A DNA stretch of 34,703 bases from positions 76,585-111,287 of the forward strand of contig JAKQSI010000032.1 of NCBI GenBank assembly GCA_029570205.1, in the 5' to 3' direction. The position numbers and the translations under genes are program-made. How positions within the stretch are numbered: position 1 is the first letter of the stretch; every line of letters begins with the position of its first letter. The notes under the pieces were generated by a model. It was not told the origin of the DNA. It searched no databases and saw only the letters and a list, made by a program, of their open reading frames with translations. The DNA is from Candidatus Omnitrophota bacterium (GTDB lineage: Bacteria; Hinthialibacterota; Hinthialibacteria; Hinthialibacterales; JAKPRU01). This document shows positions 23,582 through 31,707 of the stretch, in pieces.

Positions 23582-26500
23582 ATGCCCATGAATATCGAGG
23601 GCCTGATTGAAGAGCATGCCAAGTCTATGGCGGAAGGAATGCTCAATGCCGCCGGGTGGGCACAGTCGGAGGAGGATATTCGTCACGCCTGCAACTCCCT
23701 GATTGACAAGTTTGTGAAAAAGGCGGGACTTGAGGTGAGGGGATGGCATGAATACGGCTTGGCGGGTGGGCGACTTGATTCCAAGTATGGCGGCGTGGTG
23801 ATCGAGTATAAGTTCCCCGGGGGCAGCGGCAAACTGACCGAAGATCCGAATTCACCGGCCGTCAAAGCGGTTGTGGAGCAGATCAAGAGACGGTTTGAGG
23901 ATCTGAATACCGAGGAACATGTCGCATTGGAGCGTATTTTCGGTGTCGGCTGCGATGGGGAGACGATTATTTTCGTGCGACACAGCGGAAAACAATTCGA
24001 GATTGGTTCTCCTCAGCGGGTTACCGCTTACACCATTCAACGGCTTCTGCGCGCCCTGATCTCCGTGGGAGCGCGCGGCGTTTCGTTCACACCGGAGAAT
24101 CTTGCCCTCTATTTCGGTTCGGAGAACAAGATCGCCCAGGATGGGATTCAGTGTTTTTATGATGTTGTTCACAAAACGGACAATCCGAAGGCGTTGACTT
24201 TCTTCCGGCAGTGGCAGATTCTGTACGGTGAAGTCTGTGGGTACGATCTCCACGGGCAAAACGCGCGAATCCGCACACTGGGGCGGCATTACGGAATCGA
24301 CAATCCGAATACCGCCGAACTCCTGTTTGCGGTCCATACCTATTATGCCGTTTTCATCAAGCTTCTGGCAGCGGGCACTATCGCATCATCCTCGCGGATG
24401 GGACTTTCCATTCTGAAACAGCTGGTTGAGTCGCCCACTTCCGAGGATTTGCGCGGTCAACTTCGTCTTCTTGAACAGGGCGGAACGTGGTCGCAGATCG
24501 GTGTTCGCAACTTTCTGGAGGGCGACCTCTTTTCCTGGTATCTCGATGCCTGGGAAGACCTCTGCGACAAGGCCATCCGGGGCATCATCCGTAACCTTGA
24601 TCAATTCGATCCGACTACGCTCAGCGTCGAACCATCTCAGTCGCGTGACCTTCTCAAACAGCTCTATCAACAGTTGTTCCCCCGCACGGTGCGGCATGAC
24701 CTGGGAGAGTACTACACTCCCGATTGGCTGGCCGAACTCGTGTTGGATGAACTGGGCTATGACGGCAATCCCGATAAACGGTTGCTCGATCCGGCCTGCG
24801 GCTCCGGCACATTCCTGGTCATCGCAATCAATCGGGTGAGAAGGTGGTTTGAGGAACACCGATTCGATTGCGGATTTCGGGAGGATATTCTGCTGAAAAA
24901 GATTCTCAGCAACATCATCGGTTTCGATCTCAATCCGCTGGCAGTTATGGCCGCAAGAACCAATTACCTGATGGCAATTCGCGACTTCTGGCCGCACGTC
25001 GCCGGTATCGACCTTCCTGTTTACTTATGCGATTCAATCATGACACCATCGGAATACGGGGATCTGTTTACCGGCGGTGATAACAAGACCCGCATCCTGA
25101 AGACCTGCGCCGGAGATTTTGTTATCCCCAATGAAATCGCCAAGAACCGCGAGATAATCGGGCGTTACGCCGACATCCTCGAATCCTGTATCCGGGATCG
25201 CTACTCCCCGGATGAATTCCTGAAGACCTGCCGAACGAAGGGGGTTCCGACAATCGAAACGGACATCCACAAGCAGCTCTATGGGCAGATGCAGGCGCTG
25301 GATCGGGACAACAAAAACGGAGTCTGGGCGCGGATCATCAAGAACGCTTTTGCGCCGCTGTTTGTCGGCAAAGTGGATTATGTCGCCGGGAATCCGCCCT
25401 GGGTGAATTGGGAGAGTTTGCCGGATGGGTATCGGCAATCAACGGCTCCGTTATGGCAGGAGTATGACCTTTTCCGTCATAAGGGATATCGCGCGAAATT
25501 GGGTGCAGGCAAAGATGATTTGTCGATTCTAATGACGTATGTCGCTCACGACGTATACCTGGCTGATGGGGGGCGATTGGGATTTGTGATCACCCAATCT
25601 CTGTTCAAGACCGTCGGAGGTGGGGAGGGATTTCGCACATTGCAGTACAAGAAAAATGGAAAAACTTTTTATCTTGCACCCGTTGTGGTACACGATCTCA
25701 GCGATTTCCAGCCATTTGAAAAGGCAACAAACCGGACAGCCGTCATTGTTGTCAAGAAGACAAGGAGAAGGTTCAAATATCCGGTCCGATACATAACATG
25801 GTGGAAATCCAAATCAGGCAGAATCTCTCCCGATATGCCTCTTGAGGAAGTCCTCAAGAACACGGTGCGAAAGGAATTTGGGGCACAGCCGATCAATGCC
25901 GATCGACTCACATCTCCCTGGCTGACCGCCCCCAAACGCGCTCTTCCGGGGATTCGAAAAGTGATCGGCACAAGCGACTACAAGGCTTACGCCGGTTGTT
26001 GTACCTGGTTGAACGGTTGTTTTTGGGTGCGCATCCTTTATGTCAAACCGAACGGCGAACTGCTGATCGAGAATCTGAATCGAGTCGGCAAAATCAAGGT
26101 AGAGCAACATCAGGTCGCGGTTGAGCCGGACCTGGTTTACCCACTGCTTCGGGGCCGGGATGTGCGACGCTGGTGCGCGGAACCATCCGCCCACATCATT
26201 CTTACCAATCTCACAGACCGCCTCGCCGGTATCCCCGAATCCGTAATGAAAATCAAGTACCCAAAAACCTATTCTTACCTGAGACGGTTCGAGGGAGATC
26301 CGAAAAACCCGGAATGGGGGACCCTGCGCGGGCGCTCCGGCTACCGCAAGTATTTCAAGCCGACCGATCCGTTCTACTCCATATACAATGTCGGGCCGTA
26401 CACCATGGCCAGATGGAAAGTTGTCTGGCGGGAGCAGTCTGCGCTGTTTCAGGCCGCCGCGATAGACGGAGAAGACAAGCGACCCATCATTCCCGATCAC

Positions 26501-26896
26501 AAACTCATGCTGGTTCCCTGCAAGAGCGGTCGTGAAGCCTGTTTTCTGGCGGCCGTGTTGAATTCCTCGCCCAGTTTGCTTGTGATCCGTTCCTACTCAG
26601 TCTCCACCTCGACCTCAACGCACGTATTGGAAAATATCACTGTACCGCAATACGATCCCTCTTGTGAGAATCACCAGCGCATTGCATTGCTGTCGAGGCG
26701 CTGCCATGATGCTGCCGCCCAGGGTGACTCGGACACTATTGCCGCACTGGAGTCCGAGATCGACCGCGCCGCGGCACGAATCTGGGGTATCACCGATAAT
26801 GAACTCCGTGCCATTCAGGATGCTTTCCTGGAATTGCCCCAGCCGGAAAGCGACAATCCGGGGAATGATGAAATGGAAGATGAGGATGAAGAATGA
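23582..26896 (+). CDS. Single-chain restriction-modification-like enzyme (N-terminal nuclease, N6-adenine methyltransferase)
   Basis: The 1104-residue protein begins with a probable PD-(D/E)xK nuclease: GRLDSKYGGVVIEYK gives D66, E75 and K77. A helical connector leads to the gamma-class adenine methyltransferase core. It opens EYYTPDWLAELVLDEL, has the SAM motif DPACGSGTF at 403-411 and the catalytic NPPW at 604-607. The C-terminal third (about 800-1040), with LLRGRDVRRW and related segments, should be the DNA target-recognition part. The tail is very acidic. This fused plan is that of type IIG/IIL enzymes, which cut and modify with one polypeptide and defend against phage. The ATG at 23582 follows AAAGGA by a few bases. 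It overlaps the next gene by four bases. Confidence 0.85.
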   Translation: MPMNIEGLIEEHAKSMAEGMLNAAGWAQSEEDIRHACNSLIDKFVKKAGLEVRGWHEYGLAGGRLDSKYGGVVIEYKFPGGSGKLTEDPNSPAVKAVVEQIKRRFEDLNTEEHVALERIFGVGCDGETIIFVRHSGKQFEIGSPQRVTAYTIQRLLRALISVGARGVSFTPENLALYFGSENKIAQDGIQCFYDVVHKTDNPKALTFFRQWQILYGEVCGYDLHGQNARIRTLGRHYGIDNPNTAELLFAVHTYYAVFIKLLAAGTIASSSRMGLSILKQLVESPTSEDLRGQLRLLEQGGTWSQIGVRNFLEGDLFSWYLDAWEDLCDKAIRGIIRNLDQFDPTTLSVEPSQSRDLLKQLYQQLFPRTVRHDLGEYYTPDWLAELVLDELGYDGNPDKRLLDPACGSGTFLVIAINRVRRWFEEHRFDCGFREDILLKKILSNIIGFDLNPLAVMAARTNYLMAIRDFWPHVAGIDLPVYLCDSIMTPSEYGDLFTGGDNKTRILKTCAGDFVIPNEIAKNREIIGRYADILESCIRDRYSPDEFLKTCRTKGVPTIETDIHKQLYGQMQALDRDNKNGVWARIIKNAFAPLFVGKVDYVAGNPPWVNWESLPDGYRQSTAPLWQEYDLFRHKGYRAKLGAGKDDLSILMTYVAHDVYLADGGRLGFVITQSLFKTVGGGEGFRTLQYKKNGKTFYLAPVVVHDLSDFQPFEKATNRTAVIVVKKTRRRFKYPVRYITWWKSKSGRISPDMPLEEVLKNTVRKEFGAQPINADRLTSPWLTAPKRALPGIRKVIGTSDYKAYAGCCTWLNGCFWVRILYVKPNGELLIENLNRVGKIKVEQHQVAVEPDLVYPLLRGRDVRRWCAEPSAHIILTNLTDRLAGIPESVMKIKYPKTYSYLRRFEGDPKNPEWGTLRGRSGYRKYFKPTDPFYSIYNVGPYTMARWKVVWREQSALFQAAAIDGEDKRPIIPDHKLMLVPCKSGREACFLAAVLNSSPSLLVIRSYSVSTSTSTHVLENITVPQYDPSCENHQRIALLSRRCHDAAAQGDSDTIAALESEIDRAAARIWGITDNELRAIQDAFLELPQPESDNPGNDEMEDEDEE

Positions 26897-27978
26897 ATCG
26901 ACCGTTAATCGTCTGGTATATTTCGGGGCATGGATTCGGACATGCAACCCGCGCCTGTGGCGCCATTCAGGAAGTCCCTCCTGAGATCGACATTGAGATC
27001 GTAACCAGCGTTCCCCGTTGGCTTTTTGATTGCTCTCTGCATCGCCCGTTCACCTATCGGGAGATGCTGCACGATCCTGGATTGATTCAACTCGACAGCA
27101 TTGAGTTTGATCCCGATGCCACTGCGCAGGTCTGGCGGCAACTGCTCCACGCCTATCCCGATATGGCCGGCCGGGAAGTCGCGCGGTATCAATCCCGCTC
27201 CGCGCTGATTGTGGGAGACATTTCTCCATTCGCAGTCCTTGTCGCCGAACAGTTGGGGACACAAAGTGTCTGCGTGGCGAATTTTTCATGGGACTGGATT
27301 CTGGAACCCACGGCCCGGGATCATGAGGCATTGCAGGAAATCCGGTTGGAGATCCACGAAATCTACCGTCGGTGTGGACTCTTGCTGCGGACACCGTTCC
27401 ACGGCGGTCTGACGGCTTTTCAAAATGTGCGCGATGTCGGCATGGTGGTTCGACGTCCGACTCTCAGCCGGGAAGAAATGCGGAAGCATTTTGGTTTCCC
27501 ATCTGACTGTCCGATTGTCCTCATCAGTTTCGGCGGTCATGACCAGGATGGTGTGACACCGGAAATCCTTGCGGGATATCCCGATTTCCTGTTTATCCGT
27601 GTCGGGAAAGAATGCAATGTCTCCAATTACCGCGCGTTTACGCCGGAGACTTACCACCCTGACCTGGTTGCTGCAAGCGACATCGTATTTGGAAAACTGG
27701 GGTACGGCATTGTAGCCGAGTCGCTTGCAGCAGGTACCGATCTTCTGCACCTGGAACGACATGGATTCCCCGAACATGGTGTTTTCCTGGAGGAATTGCC
27801 CGATTTCATCCATCTGCAAGAGATTTCGCGGGATGATTTTCGCGCGGGGAACTGGGATGTTTTGCGGGACCTTGCGGCCCGGAGAAAGACACGCCCGCCT
27901 GAAAGTCCGTATACCAACCTGAACGGTGGGGCGGAAGTTGCGGGAATTCTGTGTGAATTGTTGGAGTGGGGAGATTGA
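26893..27978 (+). CDS. Glycosyltransferase-fold protein like the N-terminal domain of plant L-arabinokinase
   Basis: The 361-residue protein starts VWYISGHGFGHATRACGAI (HGFGHATR from about residue 13), the diagnostic loop of the glycosyltransferase-like N-terminal domain of L-arabinokinase and of bacterial stand-alone relatives. A second half contains VLISFGGHDQDG and the family's donor-site-like DIVFGKLGYGIVAESLAAG. The fold is GT-B (MurG-like). No kinase domain follows, so it is not an arabinokinase itself. The reaction is unknown, and a role in sugar transfer or sugar-nucleotide binding is only inferred. Its ATG overlaps the TGA of the restriction-modification gene (ATGA), indicating translational coupling to it. 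Confidence 0.75.
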   Translation: MNRPLIVWYISGHGFGHATRACGAIQEVPPEIDIEIVTSVPRWLFDCSLHRPFTYREMLHDPGLIQLDSIEFDPDATAQVWRQLLHAYPDMAGREVARYQSRSALIVGDISPFAVLVAEQLGTQSVCVANFSWDWILEPTARDHEALQEIRLEIHEIYRRCGLLLRTPFHGGLTAFQNVRDVGMVVRRPTLSREEMRKHFGFPSDCPIVLISFGGHDQDGVTPEILAGYPDFLFIRVGKECNVSNYRAFTPETYHPDLVAASDIVFGKLGYGIVAESLAAGTDLLHLERHGFPEHGVFLEELPDFIHLQEISRDDFRAGNWDVLRDLAARRKTRPPESPYTNLNGGAEVAGILCELLEWGD

Positions 27979-27991
27979 GTGAAGTTTCTTC

Positions 27992-28016
27992 GGCAGGCAC
28001 GGAGGCCTGCCCTACT
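27992..28016 (+). repeat. Solitary hairpin element related to the terminal array
   Basis: GGCAGGC, a six-base loop ACGGAG, GCCTGCC and then CTACT. Arm length, loop length and the CTACT tail are the same as in the array units at 34152-34703, with compensating changes in the arms. Confidence 0.7.
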
Positions 28017-28032
28017 ATGAAATGGGGTCGCA

Positions 28033-28056
28033 GGGGCAACCCTCTGCGGTTGCCCC
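28033..28056 (+). repeat. Perfect nine-pair hairpin (REP-like)
   Basis: GGGGCAACC, loop CTCTGC, GGTTGCCCC. Only short T content follows, so it is a poor terminator by itself. It lies between the arabinokinase-like gene and the PHP gene, directly before the latter's promoter. Confidence 0.65.
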
Positions 28057-28084
28057 TTGATTGCCGGTGTAAATCCGATATAAG
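28057..28084 (+). promoter_or_regulatory. Promoter for the PHP-family gene (leaderless)
   Basis: TTGATT (28057-28062), a 16-base spacer and TATAAG (28079-28084). The ATG at 28095 lies ten bases beyond the -10, so little or no leader is expected, matching the weak ribosome site there. Confidence 0.5.
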
Positions 28085-28094
28085 CAGAGTCCTT

Positions 28095-29681
28095 ATGCAG
28101 AGCCGCGTATTGCTACATTGTTCCGATACACTGACCCTGGCAGAAGACAAGTCCATTCGGATTTTCCATTTCGAAGTTCCCCCTGAAACACAGGCCCTTG
28201 CGCTCGATCTTCAATACTCTCCTATTCACGCGGATGACCCGGAAAGTGTCCGCTGGGTAATTCAACATTCTCTCGATGTTTATTTCTGTGGCAATGTCCC
28301 GGATGAGGTATACATAAGGAAATCTCCCGAAGAGAAAAAGGAGATATTTGACTGGGTTTTCAAGAACACGCGCAATTACCTGTTTTTCGCGGTGTTTGAT
28401 CCGGGGGGGAATTTTCGGGGCTATTGGGATCGTAACCATAAAGAGGACCCGAAACGTGTAGTTCTTTTCGCCGGATCTCGCGAGCGAGGATTCATCGGCG
28501 GGGAAATCTCCGCCGGGCAGTGGCGTTTGGAATTGGAAATTCATAAGATCGTTACCGAGTCATGCGAATTTTCCCTGAATGTTGAATCCGTCCCCGTCCC
28601 CGAAACCGCTCCAACGCCGAAAAGGGATTATATCCCGAAGGAGAAAACCGGTGGTTCCGGTTGGTTTCGGGGCGAGTTGCACTTGCACACGAATCACAGC
28701 GATGGCCTTCGGTCCCTTGCGGAGATGGCCGAATCGGCCCGCAGGACGGGATTGGATTTTATTGCTCTGACCGACCACAATGGAACCGCCGGGTTGGTGG
28801 AGATTTCGGATGATCTTCCGCTCACGGTGATTCCCGGTCTTGAGTTCACGACCTTCCAGGGCCATGCCACTGCGCTGGGGGTTTGGGATTACATTCCCTG
28901 GACCGAGGAAGGGATTCCGCGTGATCCGTCGGAGTTGGCCGAGGATGTGAAGCGGCAGGGTGGCCTGTTTTGTGTTGCCCATGCAAACATCCTGGGCGAT
29001 CCGATCTGCCCCGGTTGCCGGTGGGTTGACGACCGCCTTCAGGCCGCGTCGGTGGATCTGCTCGAAGTATGGCATGGTGAATATGAGCGAGAGGCAATCG
29101 GGAATATCAAGAATCTGCTGCTTTGGCAGGCACTTTTGCGAGAGGGTTACCGTGTGGTTGCGGTGGCGGGCGGTGATTTGCATGACCTGTTCGAGAATCA
29201 GTTCAAACCGGATACGGCCTTCACCGTGGTTTATGCGGAGAGTGACGCGCGGGAGCATCTGCTTGAGGGCCTTCGGCGCGGCCATGTCTATATCAGCAGC
29301 GGGCCGACGGTCGATCTCTATATCCAGGGCAACGAACCGCCCGCACATATCGGAGACGAAGTTGAACTCCTGGAGGGATCCACGTATACGCTGCGGCTTA
29401 CCGCTCAGAATGTCGGAGCGGGAGGCTATGTCCGCCTATTTCGGGGAGACAATGTTCTGATCGAAATGCCGCTTTCCTCGACCAGGGACAGCCGACTTGC
29501 TTTCCGATTTCTTGCCGAAAAAGAGGAAACGTACTTTCGGGCCGAGATCTATCGGTATGCCAGACCGCGCGATCAGCTGCTGGCTCTCACCAACCCGGTG
29601 TATGTGGGAACCCGCCCCCACGTGGTTTTTCGTATTGTCGATGGATCAGAGAATCCAGTGGAACAGGATATTGAGGAGTAG
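28095..29681 (+). CDS. PHP-fold metallohydrolase, CehA/McbA-like
   Basis: The 528-residue protein has an N-terminal beta-rich domain (about 1-185), a PHP domain (about 190-420) and a C-terminal beta domain. The metal-site motifs are in order: ELHLHTNHSDG (His196 and His198), FIALTDHNG, IPGLEFTTFQGHATALG, CVAHANI and VAGGDLHDLFE. The N-terminal domain with ALDLQYSP and a later GGEISAGQWRLELE matches that of CehA/McbA-family hydrolases, some of which cleave carbamates or phosphoesters. The frame is open back to 27966, but that stretch reads through two hairpin repeats, so I use the ATG at 28095. Its 3' end overlaps convergent pgpA by 36 bases. The substrate is unknown. Confidence 0.85.
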   Translation: MQSRVLLHCSDTLTLAEDKSIRIFHFEVPPETQALALDLQYSPIHADDPESVRWVIQHSLDVYFCGNVPDEVYIRKSPEEKKEIFDWVFKNTRNYLFFAVFDPGGNFRGYWDRNHKEDPKRVVLFAGSRERGFIGGEISAGQWRLELEIHKIVTESCEFSLNVESVPVPETAPTPKRDYIPKEKTGGSGWFRGELHLHTNHSDGLRSLAEMAESARRTGLDFIALTDHNGTAGLVEISDDLPLTVIPGLEFTTFQGHATALGVWDYIPWTEEGIPRDPSELAEDVKRQGGLFCVAHANILGDPICPGCRWVDDRLQAASVDLLEVWHGEYEREAIGNIKNLLLWQALLREGYRVVAVAGGDLHDLFENQFKPDTAFTVVYAESDAREHLLEGLRRGHVYISSGPTVDLYIQGNEPPAHIGDEVELLEGSTYTLRLTAQNVGAGGYVRLFRGDNVLIEMPLSSTRDSRLAFRFLAEKEETYFRAEIYRYARPRDQLLALTNPVYVGTRPHVVFRIVDGSENPVEQDIEE

Positions 29682-30134
29682 GCATCCGTATACACCCGCC
29701 AGGATATCATCAATCACAATCCCCCAACCGCCGTGCAGACTCTGGAGAGCGCGCGCAGGGGGTGGTTTGACAACATCCAGGATGCGGAAGACAAAAAAGG
29801 CAGCGATGGCGGGAATCCACCCGGCAGGCATGCAGTACACAGTCACCAGATAGCCCGCAAATTCATCAATGGTGACTCGTCCATCATCTTTTACACCGTA
29901 ATGTTTTTCGGCGATCTCCGCTGTGAATACGGCAACGGCGATCACGATCAATAGAAGGATTGAGCCGGAGAGCCAATTCTGCGTTGTGAGAGCGTTTGGA
30001 AAGAGGAAACGGTGAAGGAGAAGAATCACGGTGGAGCCGCAAGTTCCCGAAATCGGCAGATACCCGCTTCCGAGTCCGGTAGCGACGGTCAACACGGCAA
30101 TTTTCCCGGAGGTCGCCATGACGGATTTTGTCAC
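29646..30134 (-). CDS. pgpA: Phosphatidylglycerophosphatase A
   Basis: The 162-residue membrane enzyme removes phosphate from phosphatidylglycerol phosphate in phospholipid synthesis. PgpA features are TGLGSGYLPISGTCGS at the N terminus, VTIDEFAGYL in the middle, FFVFRILDVVKPPPA, and GGWGIVIDDILAG near the end. Three or four hydrophobic segments are present. The start is a GTG at 30134 that overlaps the rimO stop (GTGA), with TGAGGAAA a few bases upstream inside rimO; an ATG at 30119 is the alternative. It is translationally coupled to rimO, and its end overlaps the PHP gene on the other strand. Confidence 0.93.
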   Translation of the reverse strand: MTKSVMATSGKIAVLTVATGLGSGYLPISGTCGSTVILLLHRFLFPNALTTQNWLSGSILLLIVIAVAVFTAEIAEKHYGVKDDGRVTIDEFAGYLVTVYCMPAGWIPAIAAFFVFRILDVVKPPPARALQSLHGGWGIVIDDILAGVYGCLLLNILFHWIL

Positions 30135-31513
30135 TCGGTTTCCTCACTCTTGCTCTTGCCGCGGACGGATTCGATCCGTGTTCCATACAGGTTGTCTTCG
30201 TCCGCATCGGTAATGCGGACCCGAACAAATCGCCCGGGCCGCAATCGCCTGCCCTGCACCCGGACGCGACCATCCACATCGGGAGCCTGTCCTTCCCATC
30301 GTCCCCAGAAATACCGGGGGTCTTCCGTATCTTCATGGTCCACCAGAACGCGAAGAACACTGCCGACCTGTCTTTTGTGTCGTTTGAGGGCCTGTTCGGC
30401 GGCCCAGTCGAGCAGGTATTCGTATCGTTCCCGGATCACCTCTTCCGGAACCTCATTCGGCAGATCAACGGATGGGGTTCCTTCTTCCCTGGAGTAGGGA
30501 AACACGCCGACACGGTCGAACCTGGTCCGTTCCAGGAATTTCATCAGGTTCTCAAAATGCGCTTCGGTCTCTCCCGGAAAGCCGACAATCACGGATGTAC
30601 GGATGGAAATCCCACGGCGGGCCTCACGAAGTCGGTCGATGGTTCGTGTCAAATGGTCCAGACTGCTGCCCCGCCGCATGGCGGAAAGGATCTCCGAATC
30701 ACCGTGCTGCACCGGCAGATCGATATACGCGCAAAGTTTCCGGCTTTCACCGAAATGATGGATGAGGCGGCTGTCTACGAGGGTGGGGTAGGTATACATC
30801 AAACGGATCCATTCGAGACCCTTGATGTCTTCCATGGCTTTCAGCAGATCGACCAGGCGGAACTCGCCATAGAGATCGAAGCCATAGGACGTTGTGTCCT
30901 GGGCGATGACCACGAGTTCTCTTGCGCCACCCCTCACCAATGCGCGCGTTTCCGCAAGGATTTCCTCCATGGGACGGCTGCGCAGTTTCCCACGGATTCT
31001 CGGGATGGTGCAGAAGGAACACTGATGGAAACAGCCGTCGGAAATTTGCAAATACGCCACGTGTGATGGGGTTGCCAGCAAACGGGGCGGAAATGAATCG
31101 ACACACCGATATTCTCCGTTCTTTGGTAAATCCAGGAGACTGCGAACGACCTCAGAAATCGATTCCTGCTCGGACAGGTCCAACGCGGCATCCACTCGCG
31201 GGACACGGGCAAGCAATTCCTCTCGGTTGTCCTGCACCATGCAGCCGGTTACGATCACTCGTTGTCGCGGATAACGGAGCTTCTGGGCCAGCTGTTCCAG
31301 AATCACCGAATAGGATTCTTCGCGGGCAGCCTTGATAAATCCGCACGTGTTCACAATCAGCACATCTGCCAATTCGGGGTCATCCACCAGGACCAGCCCG
31401 GACAGCGCGAGGGAAGCCATCATTTTCTCGCTGTCGACCAGATTTTTCGGACAACCCAGGGAAATCAGATGGAACGACACAAGACGATTCCGGGTATGAA
31501 GATGCGTACTCAT
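30131..31513 (-). CDS. rimO: Ribosomal protein S12 methylthiotransferase RimO
   Basis: The 460-residue radical-SAM enzyme adds a methylthio group to an aspartate of ribosomal protein S12. The N-terminal MTTase domain has LISLGCPKNLVDSE, the RimO signature, with cluster cysteines C21, C57 (VNTCGF) and C91 (VTGCM). The radical-SAM motif is CFHQCSFC (161-168), followed by IPRIRGKLRSR and DLPVQHGD. A C-terminal TRAM domain (DGRVRVQGRRLRPGRFV) binds the substrate. It is distinguished from MiaB by the LGCPKN start. A palindrome, TACTGG-TC-CCAGTA (31536-31549), lies just before the start on the promoter side. It leads the rimO-pgpA pair. Confidence 0.96.
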   Translation of the reverse strand: MSTHLHTRNRLVSFHLISLGCPKNLVDSEKMMASLALSGLVLVDDPELADVLIVNTCGFIKAAREESYSVILEQLAQKLRYPRQRVIVTGCMVQDNREELLARVPRVDAALDLSEQESISEVVRSLLDLPKNGEYRCVDSFPPRLLATPSHVAYLQISDGCFHQCSFCTIPRIRGKLRSRPMEEILAETRALVRGGARELVVIAQDTTSYGFDLYGEFRLVDLLKAMEDIKGLEWIRLMYTYPTLVDSRLIHHFGESRKLCAYIDLPVQHGDSEILSAMRRGSSLDHLTRTIDRLREARRGISIRTSVIVGFPGETEAHFENLMKFLERTRFDRVGVFPYSREEGTPSVDLPNEVPEEVIRERYEYLLDWAAEQALKRHKRQVGSVLRVLVDHEDTEDPRYFWGRWEGQAPDVDGRVRVQGRRLRPGRFVRVRITDADEDNLYGTRIESVRGKSKSEETE

Positions 31514-31623
31514 GATGTTGATAATCCCAATGTATTACTGGTCCCAGTATATCATCCGGTATCCGGCAATCCACGGGTCGTCCGGCAGCGATCATTTATC
31601 GTTCCGATTTCGTTTGCCGGACT

Positions 31624-31651
31624 TTGTGAGGACACTCTCTCTGGCTAGGAT
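31624..31651 (+). promoter_or_regulatory. Candidate promoter for the UVR-motif gene
   Basis: TTGTGA (31624-31629), a 16-base spacer and TAGGAT (31646-31651), about 57 bases before the ATG at 31708. It diverges from rimO. Confidence 0.4.
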
Positions 31652-31707
31652 AAGAATAGAACCTGTTGTTCGGCAGCGTTCCGGAAGGAATTCTGCTCAA
31701 AAATCCG

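Noticed and set aside
27966-28094. N-terminal extension of the PHP protein
   Set aside because: The extension is a translation of two hairpin repeats and lacks any family similarity; promoter and start evidence favour 28095.
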